NCBI GenBank assembly: GCA_030704615.1
Contig: CM060733.1
Coordinates: forward strand, 25,980,001-26,044,000
DNA: 64,000 nucleotides
Direction: 5' to 3'
Source of the DNA: Takakia lepidozioides
Taxonomy: Eukaryota > Streptophyta > Takakiopsida > Takakiales > Takakiaceae
Each line of letters begins with the position of its first letter. Positions within the stretch are counted from its first letter, which is position 1. The notes below the pieces were generated by a model, which did not search any database, was not told where the DNA came from, and saw only the letters and a list, made by a program, of their open reading frames with translations. Shown piece after piece: positions 46,390 through 58,400 of the stretch. Position numbers and translations under genes: made by a program.

Positions 46390-47430
46390 CCTGTACCGTC
46401 TCGGTAGGCAGAGAGACCGTCAAGGAAGTGCACTCCGCACTCTACGTTGCTCAGCCATAGCCAAGCTGATAATCCAGGTCAAGCAATTGAGATCCATTGC
46501 TTGCCCCAACACCTGACGACGTGATGCCTCAGAAAGAGAAGGCACCCGTGGTCCAGTGGAAAACCCATAGCCCGCTCTCGCTCGTCGGCATTAGGCTCCA
46601 CTAACTGCTGCAACTGAGCATCCCACAGGAGGCCAGGTCCACCATCCCGAAAAGCATGGGATCCTGGGAAGCTGAGCAGTGTAGGTAATGCTGCTCGTGG
46701 TTGACCCACCCTGTTGACCACTGCCAAAGGCGAACGGTCATCGTGTCTCACACGTTGAGACTGCCTCCCTGTGTCCAAAATGCCATCCACGGTGAGGTGT
46801 GCTGGCCGCTGCACCCCATCAAATGCACGCTTGAGCAGTGCGGGTGGCATCAAGTTAGTCCACCATAGCCGTGGACGATGAGCCCGTGACCCCACTGCAG
46901 CTGCATCCAGCAACACTGCTGACCCAAGCCACGACCGGACTTGATGCACACTGGCCATCACCCTGGCCCGAGAATCACCCATCAGTGGCACATTCTCCAA
47001 GATGTATGCTGGAGATACAGCTTGATGAAGCTGCAAGTGGCGCAAAATCCGCACCATCTCCCAAAACAGACCCGTCCTCGAGTCTCGCAATCCATTGCCA
47101 TGCCCGGCTGATGAATGCCCTTGGCAGGGCCAACCTGCCACTACCAGATCAATGGAGCCAACCTGCTCCAAATCTTGCGCCCCCAACAACGAAATGTCTG
47201 CTGGCAAGGCTTGTTGGTATCCACGAACTGCAGACACTGGCAACAACAGGGTACTGCTGTACCAACTGAGCAACATGGCGCAGTGAGACGCGTCGTGCAG
47301 TCTCATCCCTCTCCACATACAGGTAACGCCTTACCCGCACACCTGCCTGTAGCACAGCAGCCAATCCGTGCTGATCCCGCCAAACAAGTCCAGAAGGCAA
47401 ATGCCTTCATCCGGCCTGCCACACAAGAGG
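46390..47430 (-). pseudogene. C5 cytosine DNA methyltransferase embedded between protease and RT
   Basis: Motifs in order on the minus strand: motif I LLDLFGGIS (about 47,395-47,370); then, after a frame change, GVRVRRYLYVERDETARRVS (motif II region); after a second frame change, SIDLVVAGWPCQGHSSAGHG with the catalytic Pro-Cys of motif IV (Cys at 47,126-47,124); YILENVPLMG (motif VI, Glu-Asn-Val, about 46,997); SRAHRPRLWWTNL (motif VIII-type, about 46,880); ERERAMGFP (about 46,570); and, after a third frame change, RRQVLGQAMDLNCL (motif X-type, about 46,500). Canonical order and the ENV / HRxR-W-NL features suggest a DNMT3-like enzyme rather than plant DRM, whose motifs are permuted, or CMT/MET1; a phage- or bacterial-type origin remains possible. 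No chromo-, BAH or UBA domain is visible. Total about 340 codons, enough for a catalytic domain only. Three frameshifts make this copy inactive. Confidence 0.85.
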
Positions 47431-47509
47431 TGTGGTGTCCAATGGCGACAACTGAGGTGGCCTGGTGCAATCACCGCACTCTCCTCCTCTCCTGACGGTA
47501 CAAAAGCCT

Positions 47510-48482
47510 CTACCCAGGCTTGTTGCACCCGTCGATCAGCAGCTGCAAATCCTTGCTCGTACCCCACGGAGTGTGAGCAACCATGGCAGGCAACTCCGCC
47601 GTACCATGCATGTCATCCTGCTCTGCTGGAGGTGGCACATCCTCTGCATGGGCATTGCCTTCCAGCAACTCTCCAGGCCAACTAACTGCAGCTGTAAAGG
47701 CGGCTAGTGTTGGCATCTTGCCCCGCTGGGCAGCCGCAATACCCCCAATGAATGTCACAGGGAGCTGTGCACGGCGACCATCCCCTGACTGCCATCCAGG
47801 CCTGTAGGATGCTGACTCCTCCCAAAATCCAGGGTGAAGCCCATGGGGTAAACACTGCCCCACCAACGAGGACATCGTAAGAGACCGCGTCTGTCACAAT
47901 GGCCTTGGCTCGCATCACTGAGCCATCTAGGATGATCCGGCTGCAGTCTAATGGCCAACTGATGTGTGTCATGCCCCGAGCCTGCTCTGATCCTCCCAGA
48001 GATGTCTGTATCTGGAAAGGACAAGGCTCCATATCCGCCTCCATGAGGCCCAAACCTGCAATAGCAGCTCTGCCCAACATCAGTGGCTGAGCTCCCGAGT
48101 CCAACAAGACCCGCAGTGGCCGGTACTTCTTGCCTGCCGGTCCACTCAAAGTGAAAATGCCTCCCTGGTTGTCTAACAAGACAACTCCAGGTGTCACCAT
48201 GGCGCGCTCAAAGGCTGGCCTAGCTGGCAGCTCCGTCAACCTGGCAGCTGCAGCTTGCCAGGGCGCAGCCGTGGCAGTCTTGACCCTCAAATCCGAGGAT
48301 CCCTCTGCCACTACACCTTCCACTAACTCCGCAGAAGATGAAGTGACCTCCCCACTCTCACAGAGTGTTGCTGCTAGTCTGAACACTGCAGCTGGTCTCA
48401 CCCCCGGCGTCGCAATCATGTTGCCGAGAACAGTGGGCTTGACACACAGAGGTGGCTGCCCCCAATAACACACCGGCTGCAC
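47510..48482 (-). pseudogene. Retropepsin-type protease of the methyltransferase element, with linker
   Basis: The frame 48,482-47,682 contains RVLLDSGAQPLMLGRAA (active-site Asp-Ser-Gly, at about 48,100), then SYDVLVGGAVF. This is the plan of a Ty3 aspartic protease that cuts the Gag-Pol polyprotein. A frameshift near 47,860 moves the reading to 47,875-47,510 (SASYRPGWQSGDGRRAQLPV ... PPPAEQDDMHGTAEL), a linker of about 90 residues leading into the methyltransferase. Upstream of the protease is an Ala/Ser/Pro-rich spacer from the end of gag. Confidence 0.75.
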
Positions 48483-48897
48483 TAGCCTTGGTAGCAGGTG
48501 TCAGTGCTGCACGTGTAGCTCTCCCCAATGGCATAGTACCTCCGCCTCGGTAACAGTCGGGCGAGAACTAGGTGCCATGGATGGCGTTGACACTGTCTCC
48601 GCCAATGTGAATGACTGAGGAAGCCTTGCCTGACGGCTTGCCTCCCCACGCTGTGGATCCAATTCCACCTCTGCACCTCGTGGCTCAGGAACTCGTGCTG
48701 CTCCTCGAGTCACGGCTGCAGCAGACTCCACCTGCTCTAGTGGTAGTGCTGCTCCCGCACATGAATCCCATGCCTCCCATATCTCCTCCCTCAGGAGCAG
48801 GAGGTGGACCATCCCGCCTGGGAGCCGGTACCGCCGAGCTGTAGCCATGGCAGCGAGCCTCTGCTCTAGCTGCTGAAGCCGATTGGCCATGCCTTGG
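48483..48897 (-). other. Spacer between gag and protease
   Basis: One open frame, with no domain. It contains a short coiled-coil segment (MANRLQQLEQRLAAMATARR) and an Ala/Glu/Arg-rich stretch that ends near 48,501 in the same phase as the protease frame, so it is probably the N-terminal part of pol. Confidence 0.5.
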
Positions 48898-50076
48898 TCA
48901 ACACCCTGACCTCCGCGTCCTTGGCCATGTTGGAGCTTGCCCTTGGCCTGCACCTCGTGCCCGACCACCTCGTCCTCTTTGGGCTGGTCCACCTCGCCCC
49001 CGGCCACCATTGTTCCCTTGGAACTGGCCTGGGCGCAACTCAGGATGCAAGTCATAACACTGGGCATCTCCATGCCCATACTTGCCACAATGCCCACACT
49101 GCAACTGTGGCAGGCTGTGCTTGTGCCGGCCTTCTGCCACTCTCTGGGCATCTCTCTTGACATGGGGTCCTCCACATGTCCAACATATCACCCCTGGTTG
49201 CTGTTGGCCTGCAAAAGATGCCACGGGCCTCTGCACCTGAGGTCCCCTGTAAGCTCCATGGAACTTGGGCTGGGCAACCTTGCCCCCCTGACCACGCTGT
49301 TGGGCAGTCCCTTGTGCCTGTGGGCTGACAGCTGTGCCCCGTGCAGGCATGTCCTTGCCAAATCCAAATGTAACAACTCGCTCCTCCACCATGTTGAGCT
49401 CAATCCGCTCAGCCAGCAGAAACACATCTGCTAATGTGGGTTGGGCTGCTTGTAACACAGGGTTGCATCTCGCACCCTTCTCTTGAGCTCCTTGTCCAGA
49501 ATTCCATACCAAACTGGATTGCCTGAGCTTCAGTAACCCCTTGGGTCACACTTATCAAGCGCCTCATACGAGTGTACGCTCTCGCAGGCTCTCACTGGGT
49601 TGCGCTGGAAGTCTTGCAAACTTCGCAGCTTCTCTGTCCGTACACCTTGGTAGTTCCTCCGCAACTCCTGGAAGAACTCCACCACCGGGTTGAATCTAGG
49701 CACATGTGTTGTAGTCGTGCAGGAGGAGTAGTAGCACCTTTTGAACTGGTACCACCTGCAGAAGTACCAGCACTACTTGCTCCAACTAGTGCTGGCCAGT
49801 GGGAGCTATTGGTACTGATGAAGTAATGGTCACGTGCGGGCTGGCTGTTGCCTGTGAGTAATGTGAGTCGTTAGTCTGTTTAGGGGGTGACCAATAAATC
49901 CTCCACTCCTCAATCTCTGCTTCATGTCCTCGCCTGAACTCGTGGTAATCGTCCATAGGCGGGCCTTCCAAATGCTGGAACAGTCCCTTCCATGCCATGA
50001 ATGGGGTGAATAACTGTGGATTGCGCATCTGCTGCAAATCACACCAGCTGTCGAAACTCCTGGATAAAGTCTCCAA
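48898..50076 (-). pseudogene. Gag of the methyltransferase element
   Basis: Frame 50,076-49,786 begins with capsid-like helices (METLSRSFDSWCDLQQ). The same capsid continues in other frames at 49,740-49,560, where RFNPVVEFFQELRRNYQGVR resembles the Retrotrans_gag helix bundle. Frame 49,512-48,898 carries ADVFLLAERIELNMVEERVV, a Gln/Gly-rich linker and two nucleocapsid knuckles: a degenerate CWTCGGPHVKRDAQ without its last Cys, and an intact CGHCGKYGHGDAQC. It ends in an RGG-like stretch (NNGGRGRGGPAQRGRGG). Several indels and stops separate the pieces. Confidence 0.75.
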
Positions 50077-50239
50077 CTCAATTGTGCCCCAGCTCCAGAG
50101 TACCTACGAGGCCCCTGGTAGCTCCATACATCGACTCCATGTCGTCCCACAACAATGGCGTTGAAAGTGCACACCTGTTGATGAAGGCCTCCGAGTCTGT
50201 GTCTGACTCTACAGTAATTGAGGGTGGCGGTTGAAGGTG

Positions 50240-53200
50240 GTTGAACCGAATACCTCGTCTTGTGAACCCACTCTCACTGTTACTGCCTGTAGCCGTACCC
50301 CCTCAAAACCCTTGGGTAACTCTTAATGACACTCACAATGTGCACCTCCTCCACGTGACACTATAAGGTCTAGTACTAATCTAATAGTGACACGGGTGGG
50401 CACCTGTTGCAGTCTAAGGGTCATATCCCAATGGCTCAGGGCACCTGCACCTGCATCCACCGCAAGAACTCCTATGGTTGGCTGGTCATCAACCCAGCCT
50501 CACCATAGAAGAAACACTGGTGGTCTTGCGGTGGTCATCATTCCAGCCTCACCACCGACAACATACTCTAGGATTGACCGGTGATCAAATCCGGCCTAAT
50601 CCCTATGAAAGCAAGCGCCCACACAAACCAGCATGGCGCACAGTCAAGCATGCAGGTGTTGGGGGGGATCCAAACACAAGAAATCAAAACATCAATACCC
50701 CCACACCAAAATCCAGCTGCAATGCTGATCCTGCAGAATATCTTAGCCCAAAACCCCGAACTGACTGGCCTCCACCAAGATAGGCTTTGGCAACTACGAG
50801 TACAAGGTAACGAAAATAGTACAGAGATGGAGGGGAAGAATAGAAGCCCGCCCAAGCAAGATCTAATCCTGATCTATGCTATCAACTTCCAGACTTCTTT
50901 CAAAGTGCCTCGCTCTGCTTGATGGTAAGGTGTAGGAGGTATATCTATGTCCAGAAGAAACTGCCACTAACCTTGTCCCAAGCTACAGTAGCTCGCTCTA
51001 ACCAACCCTCCTCCTCTTCTACCAGATAGAGACAAAGCAATACTCCCCTATCTCCCGCTCACTGAACTCTAAAGAAAACAAAGGTAGGGTCTGATAGTCT
51101 CTCAACTCAAAAGCTTGAGATGGTTGCGGGTGTCCTCATTGCGAATGATTGCATCTCCTTCAAACAGAACAAACTTGTCCTCGGTAATGAACCCCCGCTC
51201 GTGGTTGCCTTGTGCAAAGCGTGTCCGGCTGCAACGCTGTCTGATTGCACAAACTTGTGTAGCTCCTGCTCCTCTACTCTAGTACACCACGCCTTGTGGC
51301 TGAACACCTTGGTCCCGGGGGCTGTATTTGGCTGTGTTCCAAGCCTAGCTTTCACCCACTTTGGTATTTCACCTACAGCTGCAGAACTGCTGGCTCCAAC
51401 AGAGTTCTGACTGTCCAAGGCGATATTGAGGCCCTCAATGCCAACTACAGCAGTCTGTTGTCTACTGCTAATGCCTGACTCCCAGTATGCAATCAACTCG
51501 TCCAACTGTTCTCCACTCAAATCAGTCTGAGTTCCTTGGGAAACATAAATCTTGTCCCCTTGTGTGCACAGGGTAAGAGAAAAGACCTGCCCTTCAATTA
51601 CGTCCTCATTTCCCCCAGCCATACAAGGAGTACATCCACAGTTTGTCTCTCATATAGACCAGCACAGGGTTCTAGAAACATGATTGTGGATCTTTCGTGG
51701 CACACTCACACTCTAAAAATTCCATAGATTTTTAGCAGAGTCCCCAAAATAGAAAGTTTAGATAGGTAGATTTCCCCTTTCTGCAGCTATCCCCCCAAAA
51801 ACTGAGTCAAACAGAGTCCATTTGACAAAGATATGACCAATTGGCTCTAAAATCATTAAATTAGATCAAAAGACCAAATAAATACAAAAAAACCTCTTTT
51901 TAAAAAAAAAAAAATACTTGTCTTGGTTCCCTGTTCCCTGGTTATCTACGGGTTCCCAAACATGTTCATGTAGTTCTCACAGTCTGGATTCACACCTCCT
52001 CTCGTTCTGTGCTCTTATGCTGTGGCAGTGCGTGGGATGTGAAGGTCGGTGATGCGGGTCTTGGCCTTTCTGTCAAGGAGAACGTGAGAAGGCTTCAGAT
52101 TAGTACACCCTGTGCTCCGGGCACTCAGGATGCAGGTACGCCAACGCGCGTTTGTTACACCGATGGCAACGTTGAGTCGATCCCTTCAGCTCATATCTCG
52201 CTCATACACCAAGTGTCACCTGGTGAGTTCACTGTCTCCCACTCTCATGCTTTCCTGCAACAAACACGACCTTGAGGTTCAATCCTCCAAAACTTGAGGA
52301 TCGCCAGCCTGGGAGGTTGACACTGTCAGAAAGCGCCCCTCCCTTCCAGCAAATGGCCTAAGATCTGGTGACCTCGTCAATAATCCCCTGGACTGCTCTT
52401 GCTTGGTCTTTCTCACAGCTGCCTGCACCTGTCACTGTGTTTTTTGCCTGACATTTGACTACCCTCCCAAGAATGTAGAAGTCCTAAGATTCTCCGTCTG
52501 CCGCTGAAGCACTGCGGCAGTCAGGCTTTGCCCTGGTGTCACCTTCACCTCCCCACCTTTCTTCATGGCTTCAATCACCTCTTTAAACTGCTCGTAGTTA
52601 TGGACAGTCCCAACAGGCTGAATGTGGTTAGTAATGGGGGTGTTTTCGGGGGTAGTGTGATGCTCAGGTCTCGCTTTGGGGAGCCTTGACTACTGATCGG
52701 GTTGCTGGTGCGGTCGTGACGGAATTCGCCTGGGAGGTGGACGTGGGCTGACCGTTGCATGTGGCTGTCGAAGAAAAGGAATTGGTCCGTGAGAAGCCTT
52801 CGAAGAAGCCGGTCTTACTTGCTGCACCAATACAAGTATTGCCCATTTAATGTCATTTCTCTTCCATCTCTCCCCACCTTAGCTCCCGGAAGAATTGTCC
52901 CCCAGTCTGTATGTCTTCTCTCCTTCTGTGCGTTAGCTACACGGTTTTTTTTTTTACGTACGGGGAAAGCAACCAACTGCACACTGCAGACTCTTTAAGA
53001 GAGAACAGACTAACAGGCGAAAAACTCAAGCCCGTGACGTTCTTCCTAGAGAAGCGACCCTGCCACCCATTCGCCAACACCAGGTCTTCTGCAAAGTAGC
53101 ATAAGGACGGACACTAGATGCCACAACAACTGTACTCAGCACTGGGCATGAGTTCCGCCTTCAACAACACGGAGACTCTTATTTCTCCAGCGTACTCCGA

Positions 53201-53660
53201 TACCATCGCTCCGACATCCACAGCCACTGCCTTTGCGCAGTCAAACACGGAAATTTCCCTCTACAAAACCCGCTCATCAGTGCATCTTCTCACGCTTCCC
53301 CGTCGTACACACGCCCCGGTCACACAAGAGAGGCTTCGCATGAGCTTCCTCCCGTCCGCCATCTCACTTGCGTGGTATGAACAAGACAACTGGCGCTGGC
53401 TAGTCTACAGTCTATTTCCTAAGTAGACACTGCTCATCCACACATGCCTGCTCGGGCACACCCTGCAAGACTTCAGAGCGAATCCCCTTGCGCAACAGTT
53501 CGGGATTTGACTAACACGTCGGTGCAGCAACAGCCGCCTGGCACCTTCAGTTATCAGAGGATTGCGTCGTCTCCATGCGCGCAGGCTGAAGTGTGAAGAA
53601 GCTTGAAAGTGGCAGGCAGCCATGGCCGAGCTGCTGCCGTGCTTCAACCACTCTACCTAT
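50240..53660 (-). other. Long leader of the methyltransferase element
   Basis: About 3.4 kb lies between the candidate PBS and gag. Apart from the 171-codon ORF at 51,622-51,107 I see no conserved domain. It contains A-rich (51,900) and T-rich (52,940) tracts. Leaders of this length occur in some large plant Ty3 elements, but other insertions may also be hidden here. Confidence 0.4.
51107..51622 (-). CDS. Uncharacterised 171-aa ORF in the leader of the methyltransferase element
   Basis: An uninterrupted frame from ATG 51,622 (MAGGNEDVIEGQVFSLTL). It has Thr/Gln-rich and Ser/Ala-rich stretches (SVGASSSAAVGEIPKWVKAR) and no recognisable catalytic motif. It has the same orientation as gag-pol. 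It may be the start of gag, an extra ORF, or chance; no family is recognised. Confidence 0.35.
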   Translation of the reverse strand: MAGGNEDVIEGQVFSLTLCTQGDKIYVSQGTQTDLSGEQLDELIAYWESGISSRQQTAVVGIEGLNIALDSQNSVGASSSAAVGEIPKWVKARLGTQPNTAPGTKVFSHKAWCTRVEEQELHKFVQSDSVAAGHALHKATTSGGSLPRTSLFCLKEMQSFAMRTPATISSF

Positions 53661-53661
53661 A

Positions 53662-53678
53662 CCCCCCGAGTCCCACCA
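53662..53678 (-). promoter_or_regulatory. Candidate primer-binding site of the methyltransferase element
   Basis: The minus strand reads TGGTGGGACTCGGGGGG after ...AGTCGCAA. The first 12 bases complement a tRNA 3' end of the form CGAGTCCCACCA (T-arm plus acceptor CCA). The preceding CA would end the 5' LTR at about 53,680. The tRNA species is not identified. Confidence 0.5.
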
Positions 53679-53843
53679 TTGCGACTGAGGATGTGAGACG
53701 AACTCCAGCTAGCGCCGTTCTATGCTCATTGCTTGAGCTGTGTACAAGACCATGACCATCTATATTATAATAGTGCTTAAAAAAACAAAAACATCATATC
53801 TAGCTTAGCACTGGAAAACTAGATAGAGCTCATCTCTCTCGAG

Positions 53844-54194
53844 TGATAAGAAAACCAAAGAACACACTGTTGACACAAAACATGAAAACCAAAACCATCA
53901 CTCTTTGAAATAGTAGTCGAGCCAGGGGCACCCCAAGCTATGGGGACTCCACCCCACAACAACCTACACTCCCATCATGAGTACACTAAGATCTAAACGC
54001 ATGCAGGAGCTCGGTCGCGCAGGCTCAACTCGAGAGAGATGAGCTGCGCGACTGCCGCTCTCGTGAAGATAAGACGGACCAAGTGTCAAACTAAACTTGA
54101 CACCTGATTTAACATTTGACCTAAATCCAAGTGTTAAATACAAATAACTAGTTTTATTCTAGCTGTTTTCTCACTGTGCTTATTTAACTTGACA
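53844..54194. repeat. 351-bp TG...CA repeat, copy 2 (LTR-like)
   Basis: Near-identical to 42,347-42,693 and in the same orientation. Small differences include GAAGATGAG versus GAGAGAGATGAG. The flanks (TCTCGAG and GCCCC) do not match those of copy 1 or each other. Confidence 0.75.
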
Positions 54195-55457
54195 GCCCCT
54201 TCCTGCATCATTTGCTCTGCAAAGCCTCCACCCCACGCCTCTGCATATCCTTTGATCATCGCGTTCCATCTCTCATCTCTCGGCTCGATACTACTAAGAA
54301 AACGCTCAGGGAAAAAAAAAAAAAAACAAAAAAGAGGCCAAGTCCCAGCCCTCTAATTGGCAACCCTATAAGCAACTTTTTAATTTCTTAAACCTTTTGG
54401 TTACCAAGCTTGCACTAGAAGTCATTCCGGCGACTATTTGGTGGCAAGCTCGCGTTGGTCAACCACCCTTCCGTCTAGTGCGGAGCCATACAGTCATGAC
54501 GACGTCTACCAAAGTAGTCGCCCAGAGGACGACGTAGTCATTTCAACGACTACGTGAAGCCCCATTTGGTCCAAAAATACAGGGAAGTTTTGAAACTTTA
54601 GACCAAAATAAGCTTTTATCAAGCAATTCCAAAACAAAATTAGAGTGTGGTATGTGGAATTCTAACTTCCAAGCGTATTTGACTGTAGTGTGATATGTTT
54701 TAATAATTGTAATGTTCCCCATACGTCAAGTAAATCTATTCATATCACAATTTTCTTGTCGCCACCCAATCCGCTGAAGGTCGTTATCGAATACTATCAA
54801 GTGATCCTTCATCGCTAGAGCTATAACATCCCCAACATTTATACCTTTTAGTCCAACAATGTACCTCAATTTGAATTAATCAACCATGAACATCACATCT
54901 TTAATACCAAATGTCATATATTGTACATGTATATAGAAAACAATAATCAGATTGTACGTTTAATTTGGTAATTTTTAGTTTGATTTAATTAAACATCAAT
55001 TTCTATAACATATGTCCATGCAAGTCTATAATATTGATATTATATATGCGTACCACCAATGAGGCCAAAGCTTGTAAGATGGGGATGAGTCTGAATGTCT
55101 AAGCATAAATTTGCTTTATTTTCCCCTTCAAAAAACTACATTCACATTGTTGTATATTAATTTGTGAAGTGGTATGAAAGAAATGACAAACTATTTTGGT
55201 TTATCATCATACATATAACACCTAACTAGTAACTCGACAATCATTTGTTTTCAGCAGTATGAGTTTAATAATTGTTCATATCTATACCATAATAATAAAA
55301 AATTAAATATTTAATCATAATTTGCATCTTTAGTTAATAATTTTATACTTGATGCAGCTCATGCTATCTATATTTTAATATTTATTTCTTACGGTTTGAC
55401 ATAAAAATTTACGTACAGAACATTATATTCATTATAGAAGGAAAAATTAGAACTTAC
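54195..55457. other. AT-rich region, possible 3' end of the aspartic protease gene
   Basis: From about 54,560 the base composition becomes strongly AT-rich and stays so to the window end. The last exon or exons of the minus-strand aspartic protease, after the exon ending at 55,458, should lie here, but I could not place them with confidence. Confidence 0.35.
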
Positions 55458-58400
55458 TTCCCAGCTCATATAGTTTTCAGGAAGAATCTCATACGTTGAA
55501 AATCTGTAATTCTGGTCATCTTCTTGTTGTGAACTTTCTTCAAACTCAAAAATCAAAGACTGAAATCTTTTTCTCAAATCAAAATTGGATGGATTACTAT
55601 TCATTCCCAAATCAAGTGAAATATAGTTAGTATTGGATACGTATTCTTAACCACTACCACCAGAACAAAAAAAAGAGTCGGCTATCATATTATGTACCTA
55701 AAAAGAGAAATCAAAATCAAATAAACATGACACATCAAGTAGATAGTCTCACATCGTAATAAAATTATCTTGAAAGTCATCGGGACTTTGGGCCCACTTT
55801 GGACCTCTACTTGGTGTTTCATCCCAGTTGGAGTGAAAACTGAAAGTAAGCAAAACTAGGAACCAGTAAGCTAAAACTCGTGCCACTAGATCTGATTCTC
55901 TGATAGCATAAGAAGCAGGGAGGGTAGCTTGGCAAAAGTAGAATCAGGGTGAAACTGCCTTGAAAGTTAACCCCCAGTTTTGGTGAAAAAATGAGTTTCA
56001 TATCCCAGTTGTTTTTTCCCTTTGTAATGATTTAGTCTTCCCCAATTTTGCAACTCGTCTCCAATTTTTGGGGGTACCCATTCCCAGTTTGTGGACTTTA
56101 CCGATAATTTTAATGTAAGAGAAAGTGTTATTTTTAACAGAGTGTGATTTATCTTAACACAGAATTTGCAATTCTGATGTTCAACAAATATGTTGTTATT
56201 ATATACACCAGTTGGTAGTAACGTTGGATTGTTCAATAAGTATCGTCCAAATGTCAAAACATATTACTAGTTGCATGTGCTATTATCTTCTCTACCTTAT
56301 CTTGGGCAGTATCCTATGAGCCATCTGCGCTTCATGGCGAGATTGCTTGAAAAATGTCATTTTCCCCTCTTAATATAATCAAGAGGCTTGATTATTTTCT
56401 TTTGAAAATGAGAAGAAAAAAGATTATGACCAAAATAAATGTATCGACTGTGCTTAAATAATATCAAACCAATATTAACAATTAATTTTATATTTATTTG
56501 TGATAATATGATATCAATATATGAATCGAGACATTTGTTTTGTTTGTTTGTTTTGTAGATTTGAGATGTCCCCAACCGTGAGGCCCCAGCCCTGGTGCTT
56601 AGTACCGTTGGAAAGCCCTCGATGAGGAGGGGTGCACGGGCTTGGTCTCATGATTTTTGGACCTGCGGTGTGGGAGATGTGGAATTTCAAGTACTTGGGG
56701 TCGTTGGAAATTCGAGAAAATTTAGCAAAGTGGGCTCTCCTGGGACAATGGTTGGAGCCTCGACGGGAGATATCATTAATGATTTGATGTATTACTACTC
56801 AAAAAAATAGCAAATTGGGCTTTTTTGGGACAATGATTGGATTACTCAATAAATTCATGGAAAACAATAAATCGAAGAGGAGATATGGAATTTCAAGTAG
56901 TTTTGGTTGCTGGAAATTCACAAAAAATAGCAAAGTGGGCTTTCCTGGGACAATGATTGGAGCCTCGACAGGAGAGATATCAAGGAAAAGGTCTCCAGTT
57001 CAAATCAGGTCGTAGGTTCTGTTAAAAATGATTAGACTTAGATGACTTAGATGACATTGGACACTTGGGCCAACGGCACAGGCTACCCTAGTAATATAGT
57101 ATAAAATATTTGTGGTTGAGGTCGAAGCCATATGTATGTGTTGAGTGTCACCCATTATAACCAACCCAACACGGGCACACACGTATATATATCATTGCAT
57201 AAACCGGTCACCTAATGTGTATTATAACTTGGGGGATTTTGAGTCATTGGGCCTGAAGGTTTGGGTACTCTTATTGCCTTGTCACAACCAATGTTGGTCG
57301 GTTATCATTTTTTTCAAAGCTCACGAGGTTCAGGTTATACAAGTTGACTCACGCAGTAATAACCTTTGGTTCTAGGTGAAATATGCACATTGAATGAAGG
57401 TTATTTGCAGGTTATGGTTATGAAAATTTGAACAATATGTGTGGTCAGGTTATTTGCCGATTCATAAGCAAATCATAACCTGGGGTGATATTTCAAGTCG
57501 GGTCTTTGTTGTAACCGAAATATAACCTACCTACCATCAGATATAATTGAAGTACTCTAGGCAGGCTGCAGAACCTATCGCTCAGGTTCAATGTGCCGTT
57601 TCAACTTCAATGTACATAATGAAAATAGGACACCAAAAGAAAACTACAATTTGCCGCGAAACCCTAGCTACTATAATCGCTTCCGTCCACTTACAAGATA
57701 TTCGGGTCGGTTCTATGTCTTCAGATGCTATTCACTCACAGGCTCAGGGTGTTTCACCGGGTATTTGAGTTGTGCAGTATCGGCGGTGTTCAGTGTCCAC
57801 AATTCTCTTTTATGCTCATAACCTCCAACTATAGTTACCCCTTACCCGGCAAATAACCTGTAATTAACCGGGTGGGTCCCTGATAACCCACTGATCACAA
57901 CCTTTAGAGGTGTCCACCTTCCCAACGGAAAGTAGTAGCGTCTTCCGGAGTGAAATGATACCATAATTTACGGCGCTTGTTTTGGCAAGAATCAACTTTC
58001 ATGTGCAACACAATTGTGGATTGACATTTATATAGAAATATGCTCTATAGAATCCCAGACATGGGCAGTAGTTGTGAGGTGAAGTGATTCTTAGTTATGC
58101 CGGCTGTCACCGGAGTCCTCTCAGTGCTCTAGAATTATGCATGATTGTTTTAAAAGTGAAAACAAGATCCTTACATTTGGTGTAGAGTTCTATGACTCCA
58201 ACAAGGACGACCATATCTCGATTTTGGACTGTCTATTTGCACCAATCTGTTCAGGTACGCAATCTGCTTTATCTGGTACCTAATCGTAAAACACATGAGA
58301 TGAATAATCATTGATGTATAATTCATAATGAAAAGATAAATCGACTGATAAAAAATAACAGCCTATATAAATAGAACATAGTTAGATTCACTAAATAACT

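Larger units (their letters stand above)
42779..53678 (-). mobile_element. Ty3/gypsy retrotransposon carrying a C5 DNA methyltransferase and a PHD finger
   Basis: The internal region, minus strand, reads: PBS candidate (53,678-53,662), a long leader with an unknown ORF, gag, protease, DNA methyltransferase, reverse transcriptase, RNase H, integrase with PHD finger, polypurine tract (42,789-42,779). All cargo is in one orientation and in pol order, so the methyltransferase is part of the element, not a host gene beside it. Most domains are broken by frameshifts; integrase plus PHD is a single open frame of 331 codons. The LTRs are only partly resolved: the sequence next to the PBS and the sequence after the PPT were not found at the opposite ends, so one or both LTRs are rearranged. 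Confidence 0.8.

Noticed and set aside
46479-47318. Methyltransferase as a host gene next to a retroelement
   Set aside because: It is on the same strand and lies between the protease and RT domains, with no intervening LTR, promoter or introns. It is better explained as part of pol.
46390-47430. Plant DRM, CMT or MET1-type methyltransferase
   Set aside because: Motif order is canonical, not permuted as in DRM. No chromodomain, BAH or UBA domain is visible.
42347-54194. Calling the two 350-bp repeats the LTRs of the methyltransferase element
   Set aside because: The sequences next to them are neither PBS nor PPT, and the flanks lack target duplications. Left as repeats of uncertain nature.
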